DNA from: Acetobacteraceae bacterium
GTDB lineage: Bacteria; Pseudomonadota; Alphaproteobacteria; Acetobacterales; Acetobacteraceae
Assembly (NCBI GenBank): GCA_030037175.1
Contig: JASHRV010000009.1
Coordinates: forward strand, 1 to 39,736
DNA: 39,736 nucleotides
Reading direction: 5' to 3'
A program made the translations under genes and the position numbers. The notes under the pieces were generated by a model that ran no database searches, was not told the DNA's origin, and saw only the letters and a program-made list of their open reading frames with translations. Positions 1-9,301 of this stretch are shown here, in pieces; the stretch's first letter is position 1; the number at the start of each line of letters is the position of its first letter.

Positions 1-453
1 GGCCGTCGTCCGCTGCTCCTCGCGGGCACCGCGATCACCACTATCTGCCTGGCACTTTTCGTGGTCGGCTTCGCCGGCCTTGACCATCTCGGTCCCGTCG
101 GGCGTTGGCTCGTGGTGGCCAGCCTGTTCTTGTACATCGGCGCCTTCTCGTTGAGCCTCGGTCCGGTCTGCGGCCTGGTGGTGTCGGAGATCTATCCGCA
201 GCGCGTGCGCGGCGTGGCGATGAGTTTCGTCATCGCCGTGAACTGGACCTTCCAGATCATTGTCACGCTGACCTTCCCCAGCCTGATCGCCGTGCTCGGC
301 CCGTGCTGGACCTTCCTGATCTATACCTTCATCGGCCTGGCGGGCTTCGCCTTCTGCTACGTGCTCGTGCCGGAGACGGGGGGGTTGTCGCTTGAGGAGA
401 TCGAAGCGCATTGGAAGGCCGGCCGGCCGCCGCGCCAGTGGCAGCGGGCCTGA
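1..453 (+). CDS. MFS sugar porter, C-terminal part (truncated by window start)
   Basis: Frame 1 is open from base 1 (GRRPLLLAGTAITTICLALF...); hydrophobic helices, 'SEIYPQRVRGVAMS' and 'PETGGLSLEEIE' sugar-porter signature. Confidence 0.85.
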   Translation, partial: GRRPLLLAGTAITTICLALFVVGFAGLDHLGPVGRWLVVASLFLYIGAFSLSLGPVCGLVVSEIYPQRVRGVAMSFVIAVNWTFQIIVTLTFPSLIAVLGPCWTFLIYTFIGLAGFAFCYVLVPETGGLSLEEIEAHWKAGRPPRQWQRA

Positions 454-460
454 AGGCGGC

Positions 461-1363
461 ATGCTGCAGCCGGCGCGCGACATGCTGATTCTCGGCACCT
501 CGCCCAATGTCGGAGCACCGCTCTACGAACGCGTCGGCCCAAGGCGCGCGCTCGCCACCTGGCGCCGCGCGCCGATCGCCGGTGGCGTGCGCTTCGATGC
601 GCTCACCGACGATCTCGCCCTGTTGCTCGACATGCATTCCGGCATCCGGAGCGCGGTCATCCTATATGGCGAAACCCATCCCGACCGCTGCTTCGCCGAT
701 CCCGCCGGCAGCGAGAAGCTGAACGTGGACAGCATCCGCCGCGCCATCGACATCCTGCGCGCCCGCGGCGTCTTCATCGTGTTCCTCTCCAGCCAGTTCG
801 TCTTCGACGGCGAGGTCGGCAACTATGTCGAGACCGATCCGGCAAACCCGATCCTGCTCTATGGTGCGCAGAAGATCCGGGTGGAACGCCATCTGCAGGA
901 AAGCTGCGAGCGCTATGCCATCCTTCGTCTCAGCAAGTCCTACGCAGAAACACCGGGCGACGGGACAATGCTCTGCGCTTGGGTGGACGAGATCATGGGC
1001 GGCGTACGCCGGATACGCTGCGCGACGGACCAGATCTTTTCGCCGATCCTGGTCAGCGACATCGTCGCTGCGATTCTCGCCGTAATTGAAGGGGAGTGCC
1101 GTGGCCTCTATCATCTCTGCGCGCCGGGCGCGTACCGCCGGATCGAGATGCTGGAGATCCTGATCGCCGCGCTCAGCCGGCATTTCCCCGTCGCGGTCGA
1201 TATCGAGCCGTGCAGCATCCGTGACTTCGACCTGCCGGAGCCGCGCCCGCTCGACGTGTCGATGCAGCCCGCCAAGCTGCTCGCGGCCATCGGGCTCCGC
1301 TTCGACAGCATCGAAGAAGCCTGCCGGCGTATCGCCGGGCGCATCGCGGCGGCAAGAGTTTAA
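461..1363 (+). CDS. NAD-dependent sugar reductase/epimerase, RmlD-like
   Basis: 'FIVFLSSQFVFDGEVGNYVETDPANPILLYGAQKIRVERHL' resembles RmlD substrate-binding/YxxxK region; start ATG 461 or 482. Confidence 0.75.
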   Translation: MLQPARDMLILGTSPNVGAPLYERVGPRRALATWRRAPIAGGVRFDALTDDLALLLDMHSGIRSAVILYGETHPDRCFADPAGSEKLNVDSIRRAIDILRARGVFIVFLSSQFVFDGEVGNYVETDPANPILLYGAQKIRVERHLQESCERYAILRLSKSYAETPGDGTMLCAWVDEIMGGVRRIRCATDQIFSPILVSDIVAAILAVIEGECRGLYHLCAPGAYRRIEMLEILIAALSRHFPVAVDIEPCSIRDFDLPEPRPLDVSMQPAKLLAAIGLRFDSIEEACRRIAGRIAAARV

Positions 1364-1366
1364 GCC

Positions 1367-1948
1367 ATGAGCAAGCTGAAGCTGATCTCGCGCATCGACC
1401 TTGCCGACGACACGATGATACGCGTCGAGGAGACCGCCCGAGCCGTCGGGCTGTTCTGCCGCCGCAGCCCAGCGATGGTCGACGCGGCGACGATTGCCGC
1501 GCTGAAGCAGTTTGCCGCACGCTATCCCACGAAGAACGTGCGGCTTTGCCTGCACGCATCGCCCGCTGCGCCGTTTCACAGCATGATCATCCACGAGCGT
1601 AAGGGCACCTTCTACCCGCCGCATCGCCACGCGGAGAAAGGCGAGAACTGGCACATCGTTGAAGGCCGGATGGCCGTGTTCATCTTCGATGCGGACGGGC
1701 GCGTGACCGATGCGCGCCACCTGGGTGGGGTTGACGGGCTGATCTACCAGCTTGATCCGGGCGTTTATCACACCGTCGTCGCGCTGAGCGAAACGGTGAT
1801 CTACCACGAAACGAAGCTTGGCCCGTTCCTCGGCGCGGCCGATAGCCTGATGCCCAGCTGGTCGCCCGATCCGTCCGACACAGAGGCGGTGCGCTTCTAT
1901 GTAACAGGGCTGCTTGCACTCCTGGACGCGTCGGCCGATGCCGGCTGA
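1367..1948 (+). CDS. WbuC-family cupin-fold metalloprotein
   Basis: Cupin motif 'YPPHRHAEKGENWHIVEGRMAVFIFD' and 'LDPGVYHTVVALSETVIYHETKLGPF'; 3-nt gap to upstream gene. Confidence 0.75.
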   Translation: MSKLKLISRIDLADDTMIRVEETARAVGLFCRRSPAMVDAATIAALKQFAARYPTKNVRLCLHASPAAPFHSMIIHERKGTFYPPHRHAEKGENWHIVEGRMAVFIFDADGRVTDARHLGGVDGLIYQLDPGVYHTVVALSETVIYHETKLGPFLGAADSLMPSWSPDPSDTEAVRFYVTGLLALLDASADAG

Positions 1949-2110
1949 CCCACCCTGCGCCTCTCCTCCGAGGGGGCGCTTGTCCGGATCTTACGCCGCG
2001 GATCCGTTCCTGTGGCGCGGTTCAACGTGTGCTTCACTTGAAAGGATCTCCAACGGTGCGGCTCAACTCCGCCTCGCAGGGCACCGCCACCTGACCCCCG
2101 GCGTCCAGGG

Positions 2111-3421
2111 ATGACCTCGAGACCTCACATGACCGCACCCGTCATGTCCCCACATTCGGTCGGCGCGCCCCAATTTGCCTTCGGCGCGATATCTGAGCCG
2201 ACAGACCCGCCACCCGACACCAGGGCCGAGGCGGCGCGGCTCAGCGCGACCGGGCTGCCCGTTGTGCTGATCGTCACCCACTCCTACGGCGGCGGTACCG
2301 AACGGCATATTCGCGATATCTGCGAGCGTTTCACAGGCCGCGGGATCTTCCTCGTGATGCGCACCACGGCCGACGGGCGCCTGCTGCTGAGCTGGCCGGG
2401 CAGAGCGGGACCGGTGGGCATTGCCTTCCCGCACGGCACTGATACGGGTACCCTCACGGTCGCGCTGCGCCCGTTCGGCATCGCATCCGTCCACATCCAC
2501 CAGCTGTTCAGCTTGCCGCTCGATGCCGCTGCGCTCGTCAGCGCGCTTGCGGTGCCGTTCGATTTCACCGTCCACGACTACCATACGATCTGTCCGCGCG
2601 TGCATCTGAAGACGCGCGACAACCGCTATTGCGGCGAGCCGGATGTGGCGGGGTGCGCCGCCTGCCTCGCCGATCATTCCGTCGCGGAGGAGCGTGACAT
2701 CGAAGCCTATCGCGCGTGCCATGCCTGGCTCTATCGCTGCGCCGCGCGCGTGATCTGCCCGAGCCGCGACGTCGCCAATCGTCTCGCCCGTTACCATCCC
2801 GCCGCGCGCCTCGTCGTCGCGCCGCATGACGGCCTCTGTGCCGTTCCGCGCCCGGCGGTCACACCGCGTCCGCTCGCCGCCGACGAGCCGCTGCACGTTG
2901 TGATCCTTGGCGCGGTCAGCCGCTACAAGGGGGCAGGGACGGTGCTGGCCACCGCCGCGCTCGCCGCGCGCGAGCGCGCCCCGGTCCGCTTCTCGGTTAT
3001 CGGCACGATTGAGGCCGATGCTGCGGCCCTGCCGCCTGTGCTCGCCGTCACCGGCGCGTACGACGCGGCGGACCTGCCCGACCTCCTCGCCGTGTGTGCG
3101 CCGCATCTCGCCTGGTTCTCCGTCCTCGTGCCAGAGACCTACTCCTACACGCTGAGCGAGGCGCTCGCGGCAGGTCTGCCCGTCGTGGTGCCCGATCTCG
3201 GCGCCTTGGCCGGGCGCATCTCAGGCCGGCCCTGGTCCTGGGTCGTACCCTGGGACGCCATGCCCGAGGCACTGCTTGCCAAATTCGTAACCATTCGCCA
3301 AGCCTTTCTCAAAGACGCCGCCGCCAACCCCGGCAGCAACGGCAGCACCGGCAAGCCGGATGCCGGCGACTTTTACCACCGCGCCTATCTACGCGCGCCC
3401 GCGGCTGCGGTGCGGGTATGA
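2111..3421 (+). CDS. Glycosyltransferase, GT4-like
   Basis: 'LIVTHSYGGGTERHIRDI', 'FDFTVHDYHTICPRVHL', 'CPSRDVANRL', C-terminal 'ETYSYTLSEALAAGLPVVVPDLGAL'. Confidence 0.85.
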   Translation: MTSRPHMTAPVMSPHSVGAPQFAFGAISEPTDPPPDTRAEAARLSATGLPVVLIVTHSYGGGTERHIRDICERFTGRGIFLVMRTTADGRLLLSWPGRAGPVGIAFPHGTDTGTLTVALRPFGIASVHIHQLFSLPLDAAALVSALAVPFDFTVHDYHTICPRVHLKTRDNRYCGEPDVAGCAACLADHSVAEERDIEAYRACHAWLYRCAARVICPSRDVANRLARYHPAARLVVAPHDGLCAVPRPAVTPRPLAADEPLHVVILGAVSRYKGAGTVLATAALAARERAPVRFSVIGTIEADAAALPPVLAVTGAYDAADLPDLLAVCAPHLAWFSVLVPETYSYTLSEALAAGLPVVVPDLGALAGRISGRPWSWVVPWDAMPEALLAKFVTIRQAFLKDAAANPGSNGSTGKPDAGDFYHRAYLRAPAAAVRV

Positions 3422-4230
3422 ACAGAACCTCGCCGCTGGAGGACGACGTGCTCGCAAGCCCCGCGGGCCGGCGCTTTCTCTTCCTGTTTCCGCACCCGGA
3501 CGACGACGTGTTTGTCGCGGGCCTGATGCAGGGCCTGCTCCGCAGCGGCGCCACAATCACCTGTGTCTGGCTCACGTCCGGCGGCGCGGGCGGCGACTCC
3601 TCGGTACGTGAGAGAGAGATCGAGGCGGCGATGGATATACTCGGCCTGCCGTCTCATGACCGCGTGCTGCTGCGCCTGCCGGACATGGGCTTGCTCGGCG
3701 CGATGGGAAGCGGCGCAGATCTCGTGGCCGGCCTCGTCGCGCACCACCGCCCGGACGGGATCTTCGTCACCGCCTTCGAGGGTGGGCATGTCGATCACGA
3801 CGCCGCAAACTTTATCGCCGCCGAAGCAGTGCGCCGCGCGGACGCCGATACTGCGCTGTTCGAGTTTCCCACCTACAACGCCAGCGGGACCACGCGCGCG
3901 GGAGGCCTCCGCATCAACGCGTTTCCGCCGCGCAGCCCGGGCGTGCAGCACGCGCGGCTCGATCACGATGCTTGGGTCTGCAAGCGCGCCATGATCCGCG
4001 CCTATGCAAGCCAGGCGGGCGTGTTCGTGATCGACAGGTTGGAGCGCGGCCGTACGACGATGCTGCGGCGAGGCGAGCCCTATCGTCGCTTCCCCGCCAC
4101 GCGCGATCATCGCCTGCCGCCGCTCCCTGGCATGACAGGGTACGGCCAGTGGTTCAATCCCTGTGCCGGCATCTCCGTGGCCGATGTCGCGGCCGCGGTC
4201 GAGGCTTCCACCAGAGCAAGGACCCCCTGA
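3418..4230 (+). CDS. PIG-L/LmbE family N-deacetylase
   Basis: 'FPHPDDDVFVAGLMQGLLRSGATITCVWLTSGGAGGDSSVREREIEAAMDILG' with HPDDD metal motif and later 'GHVDHDA'; ATGA overlap with upstream CDS. Confidence 0.85.
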   Translation: MNRTSPLEDDVLASPAGRRFLFLFPHPDDDVFVAGLMQGLLRSGATITCVWLTSGGAGGDSSVREREIEAAMDILGLPSHDRVLLRLPDMGLLGAMGSGADLVAGLVAHHRPDGIFVTAFEGGHVDHDAANFIAAEAVRRADADTALFEFPTYNASGTTRAGGLRINAFPPRSPGVQHARLDHDAWVCKRAMIRAYASQAGVFVIDRLERGRTTMLRRGEPYRRFPATRDHRLPPLPGMTGYGQWFNPCAGISVADVAAAVEASTRARTP

Positions 4231-4704
4231 ATGAATACGTCCCTTCGCATGCGGGAGCTCTGCCACTCCGAGACCGGCCGGCAGCCCGACGGCGATGCCG
4301 ACCCGCATTACATCGCCTGGCTGGAACGCAAGCGGCCCTTCCGCGCCGAGGAAATCGCCGGTTCCTGGCTGTTGAAGCTCGGTGAGCATTGCGGCGGCTA
4401 CATCGCGCATCTCGCACCCGACGGCACGCTGACCGAGTGTGACGTCTTCGCGCCCCAAAAGACCTGGCCCGGTTCGTGGAAGATCCTCGATGAGGGTGTG
4501 CTCGAGGTTTACGTTCCCTCGGGGAACGAGCAGACCGGACCGATCCTGTGCACGCTCAGCGCCGTCGCCAGCCAGGAAGGCGCACTGCACGCGGGCGCCG
4601 AAACCACAACGGAGGGCACCGGCATCATCGAGTTGTTCAAGGTGATTCATCTGGGTAAATCGGTCTCTCTGCCCGCAATGGGAAACGGCCAGAAGAAAAG
4701 CTGA
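4231..4704 (+). CDS. Hypothetical protein, no recognised family
   Basis: ATG immediately follows the deacetylase stop; codirectional. Confidence 0.65.
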   Translation: MNTSLRMRELCHSETGRQPDGDADPHYIAWLERKRPFRAEEIAGSWLLKLGEHCGGYIAHLAPDGTLTECDVFAPQKTWPGSWKILDEGVLEVYVPSGNEQTGPILCTLSAVASQEGALHAGAETTTEGTGIIELFKVIHLGKSVSLPAMGNGQKKS

Positions 4705-4855
4705 TGGTTGCCCAGTGCCGTGACGGCGCGATGGCGGAGCTCGCCATATGGGCCGCGCCGGCCGGGACAATGTGCTTCAGCAACGACGCCGGCACGGATC
4801 CATTCCGATCATCTCTATGATCGACACGCCGAGGGCTCCTCTCACAGGATGCCGC

Positions 4856-5482
4856 ATGACCGTCGCCCGACCCTCGCTTGTTGCTTTCGACGTGGATGGC
4901 ACGCTGCTGCGCGGCCTCTCCATCTGCGCCTGCATCGCTGCCGGGATCGGCCGGCAGCGCGAAATGGCCGCGCTGGAACATGGTCGTTCCATCGCCGACG
5001 TCGCGTATGCCCGCGCGACCATGGCCGCCTGGTACCGCTCGCTTGGTACCGATGCGCTGCTCGGCCATCTGCGAGCCGCGCGGCTCGCGCCAGGCACCCG
5101 CGAAGGCATCGCTCTGCTGCGCGCGGCGGACGTGAAGGTGGCGCTGGTGTCGCTGAGTTGGCAGTTCGCGCTCGATTGGTTCTTGCGGGAACTATCGGCC
5201 GATTATGCGGTCGGGGCAGGCCTCGCAAAGGATGGCACCGTGGTGCATTTCTGGCCGGAGGACAAAGCACGCTGGCTGCACGCGACGGCGCATGCGCTCG
5301 GTCTCACGCGTGCCGATGTCGTGGCGGTGGGGGATTCGCCCGCCGACCTGCCAATGCTGCGCTTCGCCGCATCGGGCTTTTATGTCGGACGCGACCCCCC
5401 GCCAGATCTGCCCGCCCACGTACGGCACTGGCCGCAGGCAGACATCGCTGCTCTCGCGCAGGAAATCATTCGGGCGGGATAG
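4856..5482 (+). CDS. HAD-superfamily (SerB/HAD-IB-like) phosphatase
   Basis: 'FDVDGTLLRGLS' motif I, 'VALVSLSWQFALDW', 'VVAVGDSPADLPMLRFA' motif IV; alternative starts at 4748/4817. Confidence 0.8.
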   Translation: MTVARPSLVAFDVDGTLLRGLSICACIAAGIGRQREMAALEHGRSIADVAYARATMAAWYRSLGTDALLGHLRAARLAPGTREGIALLRAADVKVALVSLSWQFALDWFLRELSADYAVGAGLAKDGTVVHFWPEDKARWLHATAHALGLTRADVVAVGDSPADLPMLRFAASGFYVGRDPPPDLPAHVRHWPQADIAALAQEIIRAG

Positions 5483-5522
5483 CCCTGCGGCTCAGCGTGC
5501 ATGGGGGCATTGTCACCTTGAT

Positions 5523-5590
5523 CCTGATTGGGTGGCGTAATGCCGGAACGGGCAGCATATCGCGGATAATGCCGAATCCGGGAAGTGCGT
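5523..5590 (-). repeat. IS-end-like repeat, copy A
   Basis: GATTGGGTGGCGTAATGCCGGAACGGGCAGCATATCGCGGATAATGCCGAATCCGGG resembles copy C at 8140-8210 in the same orientation. Confidence 0.5.
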
Positions 5591-6089
5591 CTGCCACCGC
5601 CGGACATCAAAGGACATTGGGACAATAGCCCGGTCGCGCAGAGCGTTGGAACATAAGGCCGGTGAAACTGCCGACGTGAAGCGACGACCCAATCGCCGTT
5701 GCCGCCATCGATTCTCAGTTGATGTCAAAAAACCGTGCCGTCCGGCCCTTTCACGTGTTCAGCATCAACTTAAAAGATGTAGGACGGCTTCTTGCCGAAC
5801 GCGGTCATTATTGCCGGCAAAACCCGAAAACAACGCCATGGTGCAACGTCGCCTTCTTTTCCGGGTCGAGAACCAGCAAAGTCGATAGCTCAACGATCGT
5901 GTCGAGAACGCAGCGCCGACCGGCGCGGCGACAAACGAGACTCGGGCAGCGGTTAAAACCGCTTGGCCGAGCGCAGGACTCCGTCTCCGCGCGTGGATTC
6001 ATCCGTGCCACTTCCATCCACGATGACACGCGGTGCCGACCAACGCCCACTGAGTGTTCAGGTTCGCGGCCTTCGATGCTTGGAGGCAA

Positions 6090-6205
6090 AAGGCGTGCGC
6101 CCGGCATGCGGCATGATTTACGAGATATCGCTTTCTTTGACGCGGGAGTGTCTACCCTGCGTTAACGTAACAATGCTACGCCCAATCGGGATCAGCGCGG
6201 CAATG
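6090..6205 (+). repeat. IS-end-like repeat, copy B (inverted relative to A and C)
   Basis: GCGTGCGCCCGGCATGCGGCATGATTTACGAGATATCGCTTTCT...CCCAATCGGGATCAGCGCGGCAATG aligns with reverse complement of copy C. Confidence 0.55.
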
Positions 6206-6262
6206 CTGGTTGCGCGATAGGCCGACGAACGTTATCATAAAATTAGGTGCGCTTTAGTAGAC

Positions 6263-8065
6263 ATGCCGAAATCAGGAGCACCTGTGAATCATTCTCGTAT
6301 CGCCCTCGGGATCAATTGCGCGCACGACGCCTCAGCCACCTTGTGCGACCCGAGCGGAATTCTCGCCAGCATCGCTGAGGAGCGCCTGAACCGCGTCAAG
6401 CATTTTTGCGGCTTTCCGTCACTGGCCGTACGGGCTGTTCTTGACCATTGTGGCCTGACCCTCGACGACGTCGACATCATCGCATTCTCTAGCCAATATG
6501 GGGTGTTTCCTCAACACGAGGACAACGTCGTGGTTGGACTCGACGCCCGGCCGCGGGCATCGTCGGCAGAGGATATTGCTTTCCGGCTACAGGAAGGCGA
6601 GCCCACCACAGTGCTCGAGCAACGGCTGGGGGAAGGGTGGATCGGCTTTGCCGATCGACACCCCTTTGCCCGCTTGGGCGAAATGGCGGAGCTTGGCTTC
6701 TTCCGCAAGCACCTGCGGCACTACCACGTGCACCACCATCTTGCCCACGCCGCCTCCGCCTATCTGCTCTCCGGGCTGGAAGAGGCCTGCGTCCTCACCG
6801 TCGACGGCAAGGGTGATAAGACCAGCGCCACCATCTACCGCGGCGCCGCGGACGGCTCGCTTCATCTGCTGCGCTCGTCGGGCTCACGAGACAGCCTTGG
6901 CTGCTTTTATCAAGCCGTGACGGAAGCGCTCGGCTTCGTCCCCATCGACAGCGAATACAAAACTATGGGGCTGGCCGCCCTGGCCAGAGCGAACGACGCT
7001 GCCAACATTTTCGACGGTGCGGTGCGCTGCGAAAACGGCGTTTTTCAGGCCGCCGACAAGTGGCAGTTCCGCTGCTATAACCGGGCCAACCCCGATCGGC
7101 GTCTTCCGAATCCGATGAATTCGATAGTGCAGTCGGTGGCATTTGCTCGCCATCTCGATCATATGCTGCCGGAGCAGTTCGCGTACCAGGCCCAGACGCA
7201 CTTCGAGGATAACATTCTCGCCTACGTGCGCGACGCCATGGCGATCTCCGGCTGCAAATCGCTGGCTGCGGCCGGGGGCGGGTTTCTCAACGTCAAGGCC
7301 AATCGGCGCATACTCGACGAGTTGCGGCCCGACCATTTCTTTGTCTTCCCGGACGCCGCCGACAGTGGTACCGCGGCCGGTGCGGCGCTTTTGGCCCTGC
7401 AGATGGAAGGTGCGCTCCGCATTCCCCTCGAGTTTCCGATGCCGTATTTCGGAAACGTCTTCAGCCGGGACAGGATCGAGAAACTATTGGCGTCCTCTGC
7501 GGATGTCGAAGTTCGCCGAGCTGGGCCGGACGACATCGCCCGCGCGTTGACACAGGGCGAGGTCGTGGGGACTTTCCAAGGACGCATGGAGGCCGGTCCG
7601 CGCGCTCTTGGAAATCGCTCAGTACTCGCAGACCCGCGCCACGCCTCGGTCAAGGACCGCATCAACGGCCTGCTTAAAGGACGCGAGCCGTTCGTTCCCT
7701 TCGCCCCGATCGTCATGGAAGAGGACGCATCGATGTACTGGTCGGGGTCCATCAATTACCGCTACATGACGTTCGCGGTGGAAGCCAGCGACTACGCGCG
7801 CCAGAAAGTTCCGGCCGTGGTTCATGTCGACGGCAGTATCCGTCCCCAGGTCATGGCCGCCCGCGACAATTCTCTGCTCCATTCGTTGCTGGGCGCCTTC
7901 CGCGAGCAGGCCGGAGTCGGCGTGATCCTCAACACCTCGTTCAACCGCCACGGGCTGCCCATCGTTGGCTGCCCCGAGGACGCGCTGGATCATCTCCGTG
8001 AGGGCTGGGTCGACAGCCTGTGGATGGGCCCCTGGCGGGTGATCCGCCGCGAGGCGGATGACTGA
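6263..8065 (+). CDS. Carbamoyltransferase, NodU/CmcH family
   Basis: 'LGINCAHDASATLCDPSGILASIAEERLNRVKH', 'HHLAHAASAYLLSG', 'EYKTMGLAALA', 'GGGFLNVKANRRI', 'GRMEAGPRALGNRSVLADPR...KGREPFVPFAPIV', 'LNTSFNRHGLPIV'. Confidence 0.93.
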   Translation: MPKSGAPVNHSRIALGINCAHDASATLCDPSGILASIAEERLNRVKHFCGFPSLAVRAVLDHCGLTLDDVDIIAFSSQYGVFPQHEDNVVVGLDARPRASSAEDIAFRLQEGEPTTVLEQRLGEGWIGFADRHPFARLGEMAELGFFRKHLRHYHVHHHLAHAASAYLLSGLEEACVLTVDGKGDKTSATIYRGAADGSLHLLRSSGSRDSLGCFYQAVTEALGFVPIDSEYKTMGLAALARANDAANIFDGAVRCENGVFQAADKWQFRCYNRANPDRRLPNPMNSIVQSVAFARHLDHMLPEQFAYQAQTHFEDNILAYVRDAMAISGCKSLAAAGGGFLNVKANRRILDELRPDHFFVFPDAADSGTAAGAALLALQMEGALRIPLEFPMPYFGNVFSRDRIEKLLASSADVEVRRAGPDDIARALTQGEVVGTFQGRMEAGPRALGNRSVLADPRHASVKDRINGLLKGREPFVPFAPIVMEEDASMYWSGSINYRYMTFAVEASDYARQKVPAVVHVDGSIRPQVMAARDNSLLHSLLGAFREQAGVGVILNTSFNRHGLPIVGCPEDALDHLREGWVDSLWMGPWRVIRREADD

Positions 8066-8139
8066 CCGATCGACGGTGAGGCGCGCTTTCCGGCTTTGGC
8101 GCAGATGGACTGAAGGAAAAGATAACCATCGCCGCGGTA

Positions 8140-8210
8140 AACCTGATCGGATGGCGTGATGCCAGAAGGCGATATCTCCCGGATAATACCACATGCCGAA
8201 CGCACGTCTC
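8140..8210 (-). repeat. IS-end-like repeat, copy C
   Basis: CTGATCGGATGGCGTGATGCCAGAAGGCGATATCTCCCGGATAATACCACATGCCGAACGCACGTCT; matches copy A and inverted copy B. Confidence 0.55.
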
Positions 8211-8445
8211 TCGCCGGCAGCGGATGCATGCATCGGTCTCTATGGTGCGTGCCAGTACTCGGACGGTCTCTGCACTGAAAGCGACAAAGCGGAGTATGTG
8301 CGTGTGCGGGAGAGGTTGAAGCGCGGTTTCACAGCGGACATTGTCGGCAGGACGTGCAAGGCGCGTACACGGGGTGGTGCCTCGAAATGCGCGCCCGCTG
8401 AGTTCGTCGTAGTTCGTCCAATAGCAACATGAGAGTCAGGCACCG

Positions 8446-9285
8446 ATGAAAATATCTCTCGATGAACTCCGGGCAGGAGCCATGACTGCGGAATCTCTCA
8501 AGACTGCCGTCCGCACCCTGAAAGAATGCGGGTTCGTAGTCATTGAAGATGTTCTACCGCGTGAGTGGGTGAACCGCATCCGCCAAGTGTGCAATGAAAC
8601 TCTGTTGCGCTATATGGGAACACTGAATCCGGAAAAGCGGGAGGCAATGCAATGCATCCACACGGCAATGTTTCCTCCCATCTGCTCGCCGTTCACGGAC
8701 GCAATCGCGATTGAAAATCCTTTCGCCGTCCAAGTGGCGGAAGCGACGATCGGGCGAGATTTTTTTTGTACCTTCTATAACACGAATACCCAATGGCCGC
8801 GTTCCGGAATACAACATATTCATCGCGATTTCGACCACCTGTTCCCCAGATTTCCGGTGCCGCTTCCGGTTACCCAAATAATCGTCAATATTCCTTTGGT
8901 CGATTTCACCCCCGAAAATGGCGCGACCGAGGTTTGGCCCGGGAGCCATTTGATTGTTGACGATCTGCCTGAGGATGGTGAGGCACTAGAGGAACGCGCT
9001 GAGTACTTCCCATCAGTGAGAACGACGGTCACCGCCGGTTCTATAATACTGCGGGATATGCGGACTTGGCATCGCGGTATGCCCAATCAAACGCCCGAGA
9101 TCCGTACCATGTTAGCTATGATATATAACTGCGCATTCCTCAATGCCTACATCAGCGCAACAGAACTCATTGAGATCCCGCGTCGTACGTGGGAGCAGCT
9201 CTCTCCGCGCGCCAAACACATTTTCCGGCACAATCCGGTCGTCGACAAAGAGCCGTCCCTTGAGGGCAAAGCTCCGCCCTATTGA
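8446..9285 (+). CDS. Phytanoyl-CoA dioxygenase (PhyH)-family Fe(II)/2OG oxygenase
   Basis: 'GFVVIEDVLPREWVNRI', 'QHIHRDFDHLFP' (HxD), 'PENGATEVWPGSHL', 'DMRTWHRGMPNQTPEIRTMLAMIY' distal His/Arg. Confidence 0.88.
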   Translation: MKISLDELRAGAMTAESLKTAVRTLKECGFVVIEDVLPREWVNRIRQVCNETLLRYMGTLNPEKREAMQCIHTAMFPPICSPFTDAIAIENPFAVQVAEATIGRDFFCTFYNTNTQWPRSGIQHIHRDFDHLFPRFPVPLPVTQIIVNIPLVDFTPENGATEVWPGSHLIVDDLPEDGEALEERAEYFPSVRTTVTAGSIILRDMRTWHRGMPNQTPEIRTMLAMIYNCAFLNAYISATELIEIPRRTWEQLSPRAKHIFRHNPVVDKEPSLEGKAPPY

Positions 9286-9301
9286 TTTGTTGTGGCTCCT
9301 G

